NCBI GenBank assembly: GCA_015183035.1
Contig: JACZZP010000015.1
Location: forward strand, 2,108,001 to 2,172,000
Origin: Meloidogyne chitwoodi
Taxonomy: Eukaryota > Nematoda > Chromadorea > Rhabditida > Meloidogynidae
DNA length: 64,000 bases
Direction of reading: 5' to 3'
The number at the start of each line of letters is the position of its first letter. Positions within the stretch are counted from its first letter, which is position 1. The translations under genes were made by a program, and so were the position numbers. A model generated the notes under the pieces. The model ran no database searches, was not told the DNA's origin, and worked only from the letters and a program-made list of their open reading frames with translations. Below are positions 55,591 through 64,000 of the stretch, piece by piece.

Positions 55591-56802
55591 TCAGATGTTC
55601 ACTAAAAGAAAAGGGAAAATTAAAAAAAAAAATTTATTTAAAAAAAATTTTTTTAGTTAGCTAATTATGCGCATTTATTTGCTTTTTCAAAATAAAAAAC
55701 ATTTTTTGTTTTTTATTGTTTCCCAAGAAAAAAGTCTAAAAACATATGTAAAAAATAAGAAAAAATTGCGCAAAAACTTATATTTATTTATTTATTCGCA
55801 GCTTGAATTAAAAAAACAGAAGATATAAATTATTAGATAAATTTTAATAAAAAATAACAAGAGAAGGGAAGACTAAATAACATTAATTTAAAAAAATTAT
55901 TAAGGACAAAATGTCCAATTTTCAAAATGTCCAATTCTAACATGTCCTTACTAATAGAATAAATTAAAAAATATAAATAATTTACATTTTGACATATTTT
56001 ACAAAATTTAAAAATTTGACAAAATGTCTAATTTTTAAAATGTCCAATTTTCAAAATGTCCAATTAACAAAATGTCCGTTCTAATAGAATAAATTAAAAA
56101 ATATATATCGGTTTAAGGTTAAATATAAAGAATTGATAAAATTAAATTCCTGGCTGATTTCCAGTGAGATATAATATTTAATAAAAAAATAAATTATTTT
56201 AAGGACAAAATGTCCAATTTTACAAAGAAAAGTAAATTAATTTATTATTCTGATTTTAATCAAACTATTATTAATTTGAACAGAATTATTTAATTTAATA
56301 ATAAATATATTTTATTATTCAATTAAAAAAATAATTTATTTTTTTATTGGTGGACGGATGACTGTGCTGCTGCTAATGTGCATCATTCAAAAAAATAAAA
56401 AAATTAAAAAAATATATTTAAAAAAAACTCTCTTTTTTACTTATATTTTAAGAGAGTTTTTTGGGTAAAAATAAAAAATAAATAAATATTTTATTCAAAA
56501 AAGACAAAAATAAGGAACATAAAAAATGTCATTTTGAATAAATTAGACAATATAAATAAAAAAATAATATTTTTTTAAACAGATCAATCAAAAAAAACAA
56601 AAGCAAATATATTAAATACTTAACAAAAAAAATTAAAAAAAAATTTTTTGGACACGCGCTCACTTAAATAAACTAAAAGAAGACTACTAAATGTCCCTTC
56701 TAACCTTCCTTCCTATTTTTTCCCTCTTCTTCAAAAATTAAATTATTGGGTCTTTCTAAAATACTAAAATTAAATATAAAAATAAATAAATAAATAAATT
56801 CT

Positions 56803-57051
56803 TTGTCGGATGCCGAACAAAATAAATTAAAAAAACAATTAGTGGCTAATAAAAAAATTTTATATTTCTTTTTTTTTGGCCATAATTACCAAACCTTATT
56901 ATTACGCATTTTTTTGGGATTTTTATTATGGCACAGATGGCCTTTTGACCTTAGAGTTTTTTTAATTTATTTTATTGAGGGAGGGTTCTATGCTATTTTG
57001 ACCATTATGACACCATTGGACGTTTTGACATTTTTACAAAAAGATTATTAA
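56803..57051 (+). other. open frame of 82 codons, hydrophobic, unproven
   Basis: No ATG at its start (first codon TTG). The frame begins SDAEQNKLKKQL and then gives two hydrophobic stretches, including LLLRIFLGFLLWHRWPFDLR. Its codons are somewhat less AT-biased than chance frames nearby. No splice partners were found and the surrounding words AAAATGTCC are repetitive. It may be a relic exon of a membrane protein or chance. Confidence 0.2.
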
Positions 57052-60000
57052 AAAATAAAGACAAAATGTCCAACAAATAATTCTGCACATTTTGTATCTA
57101 CCGTCTTCTTTTTTATATTTAATTATCCCCTTAAAAAAGTCAAAATGTCCAATGATCAAAATGGTCATAATATAATTTCTACGAATTAATAAAATGAAAA
57201 TAAATATATATTTTGAAAATTAGATTATGTGAGAAATAATACTTTTTTAAATTATGAAAAATAATAAAATAAAAATAAATTTTCCCAAATTATTTTAAAA
57301 ATCGGAAATAATCAAAAAAATTAGGAAATAAAGTTAATTTTTAATTCTTTTTTCTTAACAAATAAATATTTTATTATTTAAAGGAAATGCGCTTTTTGTC
57401 TTATGATTTAATTGTCAATTTATTTTTAATGATGAAATAAATAAAAAAATAAATAATTATTTAAAAAATAAAAAAAATAGAGTAAAGCAGACTGAAAAAA
57501 GAGAGAGAATTATTTAAACAAAAGAAGATAAGTTTACTGTAGCTTTTAAGCTTAAAAGCCAATAGAATAAAAAAAAGGTTGAAATAAATTTAAAAACTTT
57601 TTTAAATAAAAAGGGAGAGTTTTGGCTATATTTTAGAGCTTTTAAGTAAAATTTAAAAAATAATTAAAAAAAACTTTTTTTATTTCAAAATTGGATAATA
57701 TTTTATTAAAAAATAAATAAATTAATTTATTTAAAAAAATAATTTTATTATTTTTTAATAAAAATAATAAAACCTCTCCCCTTTATTTGAATTATAAATA
57801 TATATATTGCTTATTTCGAGTGGTAATCATCTCTAAAAATAAAATATTTTTGGGGGAAAAGCCGCTATCTCTATTAAATTTTAAGGATTATTTTGCCTAT
57901 ATAAGATGTGCAATTTAAAAAATTATTTTTTTTTATTATTGTTTTTGTGATAAATAAAAATTAATTAATTTTGGAGGAGGAAAAAATATTTTGGAATATA
58001 ACTAATAAATAAAATATTTGAAAAATAAATAAATTTAAATATTTTTATTAAAATTAAAAAATATTTTTTAATAAATTAATTAATAAAAAAATAAGAGGGG
58101 TGTTGCGCAAGGTAAAAAGAAGAGAAAAGAAAATATAATGGAGTCTAAATGATTTTTACTTATCCTTTTAATTATTCTTTCTCAATTTTTGTGTTTTAAT
58201 TATGAATGGTAAATATCAAAATACATTTTATTAAAAAATTTTAATTTTTTAATAAATTAAAAAATTTATTTAATTTATTAAAGTTTAATTTTTTGTCAAA
58301 ATGTTTAAATCTCAAAATGTCCAATTTTGAAAAAATGACTTAAATTTGCCTCAAAATTACTCAAAAAAATTATTAAATAATAAAATTAGAATGCCAAAAT
58401 TAAAAAAATTAAATTCTCTGGAATATTAATCTTTACAATAAAAAATTAAAATTTTAATTATGACAAATTTGTGTTTTGTTTAATTAATTATGTGTATTGT
58501 TGTCTAAATTAAACAAAAAAGAAAGTACATGTCGAGAAAAAAATTAATTTTTTTTATTTTATTTTTTTTAGCTATCAATATTCTTCCCCTTTGATTTTTG
58601 CCACAAATTTAAATTTAAGGCGCGTTTAGATTAATTAAATTGTAGTCTGATAATAATGCCCTTTTCCTTTTTATTTATTTTATATAAATGTATTATTTGC
58701 AATTTAAAGATTGGTTTTTGATATTTAAAAAATAAGATTGTAAACTTAAAAGAAAAAGTTTTAGAAAAAGTTTTAGGGAATTTATTTAGTAAACTTAAAA
58801 AAAGTTTTAAAAATTACTAAAAAATTACAAACTTAAAAAAAGTTTTAAAATTTGTTTTTTAGAGAAATGTAACCTTAAAACTTTCTTTTTTAACAAAAAC
58901 TACTAAAATATAAGTATTTTAAATTCTTTGTTCTCTCCCTCTTTTTTTCCTTAAATTTTGAAGTTAATTTTTTATTTTTTTCCATCTAATATTCAATTGG
59001 CACAAGAAGAATAAGAAAATAGAGAAAAACAAAAAGTATAAATATATTTATAAGCATCAATGACAAAAAAGACCGTCAAAAACGGATGTGGATAATTGAA
59101 ATTGGAGACGATAGATTTTTGGGGGGATATATATATTTAATAAAGGCAAAAAAGAAGAAGAAGAAGAAGAAAAATAAAATAAAATGAGTTAAAAATAAAA
59201 GATGAGAGAGGGCTAAAAGCATATAAGACTTATTTGTTAGTTAGTAGTATTAAGTATTAAAAAAGTGAAAAAAGAAGAATTCGGCTTTATTTAAAAAAAA
59301 GAAGAATGGAAAATCTTTTTTTTTAAAAAAGATTTTTTTGTTTTGAAAATAATAAAAAATATATTTTTTTTTGCTTCTGGCGATAGGGATAAAAAGAATT
59401 TTTTATAGGCGTGGTTTAGTGCTAAAAATGAAAATATTGAACAATTAGGATGAAATTAATCTGATTAATTTATATATATTTTTTGAAGAAAAATGGGTAG
59501 AAAAAATCTTCTAAGAAAAGTTAAATTAATTTTTTTATTAAAAATAAAATTTGAAAAAATAAATAAATAAAAAACAATTATTTGGTCAATTTATTTGTTT
59601 TTATTTTTCTTTTCTTTGGGATAAAATTATTTTAAAAATTAAATAAAATTGAAAACAAGCTTAAAATACATAAAAGGACTCAAATAATAGATTATAAATA
59701 AAATTTGACAGTTTTGTAAATTTAATAAATAAACTAAAATTGATAGGTTTTAGAAGAAGAAAGAAAAAGAAATTTATTTATACTCAATTAAATTTTTTTT
59801 TGTTATTCAAAATAAATTAAAAAATAGAAAAAGAGTACTCTATTGTGTTAATATAAAATTGACATTAAGTTTTTTAGGGCAAAAAAGATAAATAACAAAA
59901 TTATTTTTTAATTTATTTCCAAAAATTATATTAAAATATAAATGGATGTTATGACTTAAAAAGAGGATATTTTTGCCTTTTATTTTATTTTTGATAAATT

Positions 60001-63000
60001 AAAAAACAATAAATTTACAAGGCATATTTAAATAATTTAAACAAAAAATTATCAAAAATAATTTGATAATTAAAATAATAAAAAATGCCCAAAAAATAAT
60101 GTGAAATTGAAGGAGGAATAAAGGTAAAAAAAATAAAAAAAGAAATTTTTTAAAAAAAAGCCCCCGCCCCCACATACCTATTTTTATATGCCAAGATTTT
60201 GGATTTGTTTTACTACAAAATTAAAGAAAGAAAAATGAATAGATTACAAATTTATTTTTAAAAAGATTTTTAAATAAAAGATATTTAAATAAAAGGTATT
60301 TATTTATTTAATTCAAATAATATTAATTTAAAAAAAAAATTTTTTTAATTAAAGACTGCACAAAAATTTGTTAAAAAAAAAGTATCAATAAAAATATAAG
60401 AAAAATAAAATAAAAGAAGCAGGACAGCAAAACGCCAAAACAAAACATAAAACAATGGGTATACAATTAATTGGCATCGTTTTGGGGTGTTTTATATAAT
60501 ATATTAGGGGTGCGCCTTTTTGTTGTTTTTAGAGCGCGAATTGTATTTATTTATTTATATGTGTGATGAATAAAAATGAGTAAATAATAATAAAACAAAA
60601 CGCGCAAAAAGGAAGAAAGAAAAGCATTAAAAACAAACAATAGAAAATATGGGTATTTTGTTGGGGTAGCTGCTGTCACTGTGCGGTCATTTCTCTCATT
60701 AAGGGATTGTTTATGTGTATTTATATATGCTTTTATCTCGTTGTTAATATTATTAAACAATAAATTGTTAATTTTTAAAAAGAATTTGGAATTTTATAAA
60801 GGTATTTATTTTTTTGTTATTTTTAGAAAATTAAATAAAAAATATTTAAATAATTTTAGCACAAATTCTTTTAAATTTAAAAGGTTTATATATACACTAT
60901 TATATTTGAATTTAACTCATGGACTTATTACATATTTAAATAAATTATAAATATCTAGATTTACTTGTTGTTTCTTCAAAATTTAGGCCAAAATAAAACC
61001 TTAAAAATAAAATAATTTATGCCAATAAAATTAATTTTTTATTTTTAATATTAAATAATCAGATAAAAGAACAATAAATATTAATTAAATCCTTTGAATT
61101 AAATCTTTCATTATATTCAAAATTTTGTTTACAAAAAAATTTCCGTGTTAAGGAAAAAAGAAGCCTTATCAAATTTCAATTTTAGCTTTTAAACACCAGA
61201 GACAAATATATTTTAATATTATTTATTAGATTTGTTTAATAAAAAATATATTTAATCTTCTCCCAAACAATTAAAGGTTAAATAATTTGATTATTTTTTT
61301 CTCTTTTTATTGCGTCAAATGTTTTAATTAAAAAAATTAAATAATTTAAAAAAATAAAAAAATATATTTAAAAAATTTATTATGGAAGAGCTTCCATTTT
61401 TAAATGAATTTTATTTTCCCATAACACTGAGATTATTAATAAATTAAAATAAAGCTTAAACATTTTTTTTAATAAGAGTTTAAGGATAATTTTAAAAATG
61501 TTTATTTTTAAAATAATTAATTATGGATGAAAAAATATAAAAAGAAAAACATTGTTTTTCTTTAAGAAATATTAACAATAAAAAATAAAATATATAAATT
61601 AATATAAAAAAGCGGTTAGCATTTTTAAATAAAATTATGCTTGAATGGGTAAAGTGCTTTTATATTGTTACAAAATAAATAGAAAATATTTATATTTTAC
61701 AAAGCAATTGTATTTAAAAGAAATTAAATAATTTAAAAATAAACTTTATTTTTAAATGTTGTAAACAAAAGATGGTAGTTAAAGTAGTTTTTATAAAATG
61801 AGAGAAAAAAATAAAAAATTTCCGGAGAGGAATATACCGGAAAACTTAAGTTTGAAGAAATACAAACTTGAAAATTCTGTAGTGCATATTCAGGAGCCAA
61901 AGATTATACATAAAAACAAGAGTATCTATTTTTTTTTTATTTTTTTTTTGACTTCCTGATTGGTTTTTAAAATTTCCTGATTTGTTTTTACAAGACAACT
62001 TTTATTAAATAGAGAAAAATTTTTTATAAATTATATACGAGGGAAATACTTGTTATCCATTAAAATATAGGTTTTTTATCTCGAGAAAAATCCAAATTAT
62101 ACTCCAAAACAGAAAACAAATAAAAAATACAAACTTGAAAATAAAACTTTAATTGTTGTATTTTAAATGTTTTTGTTTTGTTTAAAACTTGTTTATTAAA
62201 AACACAAACTTAAATAAAAATATTAGTACAAAAATGCCTATTTAAACAAATATTGTAAAAAACAATTTTTTACTACAAAAATAGTAAATATTTTCTCAAT
62301 GACTAAAGAATTTAATAGTCTGAGAAACTATTCAAATATACCCCCAAAATATAGAAGAACAATAATAATTCTTTTACATCTTTCCGCTCTTTTTTATACC
62401 TTAACCCCCAAATTATATATACATATATACTTAAAATCAAAATTCTTTTTTTTATTCCAAATATTCTCCATTCTCTCCCCAAAACAATCTGATAAGAAAT
62501 TTATATTTCATTTAACCTTAAAGAAAAATAGTACTTTACAATTTTCGTTCCTTATAGTCTTGCCAAGGCCGCGGTACTCGACAACAATCACCCAATAACA
62601 AAAACAATCATTTTTGGACTAATAAAACTGATTTTTCTTAAAGGCTTTTCTATATATTATAAGAGGCTCAGATTTTTAGTTTTTTGGGTAGTGGTGTTTT
62701 ACAGTGTATTTGCAAGTTAAAATGATTTTCCTGGGTTAGTTTACGCCTTAGAATTGATGGTTATTTTCTTTATTTGAGTATTCCGCCGTTATTCTCTTTA
62801 AGATAAAAACAATACAATTAAATTCTCATCCTTCCTGTCCCAAAACGTTTTGAAGGTCGATGTGCACCTATTACAGAAAAAGTCGGCATAAAAAAGGCAT
62901 ATATATACATCAGTTTTAAGCATATAATAGCTCATTTCTGGAGAAAAGTTAAATAAAATTTTTTTGTGCTACTATTTACTCAAAATTTTAACAAATGATA

Positions 63001-63956
63001 TTATCTAATTTCGAACAAATTTATTGAAATTAAAAAAAAATAAAATAAAAAAGAGATCCCATATACCTATTCCAAAATAATTCAAAAAATAATAATATGT
63101 ATTCTTTCCAAATTTTATTAAATCACATAATTGCTAAAAATATAGGATTAGTAACAAATGAATAAAAAAATAATAATATCAAAAAATAATGCCCAATGTC
63201 TATTACGACATAGCAATTCGGCAGGCATTTTTAAAAGCGCAAAATTATGACTATTAGAAAAAAATTAAGATTAAAAAAAAGAATAAAAATTGAGACAGCG
63301 GTATAAAATAAAAAAAATAATTTTTAATTATTTTGATAATATAAATGATGAATAATGAAGATAATGCCAAAATAACATAAAAAGAATAAAAAAAATAATA
63401 ATTAAATATATTCTAATATTAGAAATTAAAATTGAGATTTTGTTAAGCTATAATTATATAATTTTTTAAATTTAATTCTTTCAGGTTGAAAATTAATTAT
63501 TCCACGTTTTAATACCAAATATAATTTATGTATACATACAAAATATTTTATTTTATTTTTATACTATCTAAATTTGTAATATATGCTTATTATTCTATTA
63601 CTATTTTAACTTTTCAAGTTTAACACTTTAATTGTAAAACTTGAGTTTCTTTTGCAAAACTTAAGTTTCCTTTAAAAACTTATTTTGTAAAACTTAATTT
63701 TCTTTTGCAAAACTTAAGTTTATATATTTCTCTTTATTTCAAGTTTTATTATTTTACTTTCACAAACATCTATTATTGGTCACAAATTAACTAGTTAATA
63801 CTAATGACTTTTATAATATAAATATATCAATTTCCCGATATATTTATTTCCTTTGTGTTGCAAAAATATTTGTACTTTTTATTCTTTTTATTTTTAAGGA
63901 TTTATTTCACTTTCATTTTTCTAAAAAAACTTTAAAGAAACAATCGGAGCCTGAAA

Positions 63957-64000
63957 ATGAGGTCAATTGTACATGTGCAATTTATTTTGTTTTTTAGTTC
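63957..64000 (+). CDS. possible start of a secreted protein, cut by the window end
   Basis: ATG at 63957 opens a frame reading MRSIVHVQFILFFS, a signal-peptide-like start, to the last base. Only 14 codons are visible, so this rests on composition alone. Confidence 0.25.
   Translation, partial: MRSIVHVQFILFFS

Larger units (their letters stand above)
46478..63956. other. 17.5-kb region without a supportable gene
   Basis: Both strands were read through. Only short chance frames rich in Lys, Asn, Phe and Ile appear, and no exon chains could be joined. Contents that stand out: a CCGG array (46541-46785), an inverted-repeat element (about 47650-47890), a GAAGCAA tract (49030-49190), a tRNA-like remnant (51642-51714), foldback-family copies (about 52800-53060, 55370-55590) and repeated AAAATGTCCAATTTT words (55905-56220, 57060-57165, 58290-58330). 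It may include distal regulatory sequence or unannotated 5' exons of egl-13. Confidence 0.55.

Noticed and set aside
60681..60950. 89-codon plus frame and overlapping minus frame at 60551-60760
   Set aside because: AT-driven residues, no recognisable domain, and mutually overlapping on both strands.
62299..62598. 99-codon plus frame MTKEFNSL...
   Set aside because: No homology, no splice context, and composition like other chance frames; kept out despite its length.

Overview
The window looks like nuclear DNA of a nematode. It is very AT-rich, the genes are split by many short introns (often 45-150 bp), and most predicted proteins match Caenorhabditis elegans families closely, including nematode-typical ones (SoxD/EGL-13, LST-2, innexin, GLY-20, a CPG4-like protein). 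The low GC, Asn/Ser-rich linkers and abundant small repeats suggest a clade IV species such as a root-knot nematode (Meloidogyne). That placement is inference, not proof. Every coding model was built by joining exons by hand at GT..AG boundaries and checking the reading frame; the few exceptions are stated.

Layout. 1-2230 (-): 3'-truncated SMYD (MYND+SET) lysine methyltransferase. 4071-5013 (-): muscle myosin regulatory light chain. 6775-9621 (-): MGAT2-type GlcNAc-transferase (gly-20). 11517-12047 or 12544 (+): small unknown protein whose alternative last exon lies inside a foldback element. 13230-14153 (+): RAD6-type E2 (ubc-1). 14303-15475 (-): Cys-rich secreted or anchored protein. 16863-18769 (-): AP-2 mu adaptin. 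19258-21753 (+): LST-2 with FYVE finger. 22126-24703 (-): Cys-rich secreted CPG4-like protein. 25982-31138 (+): secreted protein with two DM13 domains, the first split by a long insertion. 35777-37875 (+): innexin. 38916-46477 (-): SoxD factor EGL-13 with a 3.7 kb intron. 46478-63956: 17.5 kb with no supportable gene. 63957 to the end: possible start of a secreted protein.

The genes do not form an operon or pathway. They are housekeeping, muscle, trafficking and developmental genes in mixed orientation. AP-2 mu with lst-2, and the CPG4-like gene with the DM13 gene, are divergent pairs that may share promoters.

The non-coding part is rich in small repeats: a hAT-type MITE with an exact 8-bp target duplication (34148-34470), a foldback element carrying an exon (12282-12634), a further inverted-repeat element with a palindromic centre (about 47650-47890), a recurrent foldback family, and several minisatellite families, notably one built on the palindrome TTTTCCGGAAAA. 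No CRISPR array, prokaryotic operon or intact autonomous transposon was seen.
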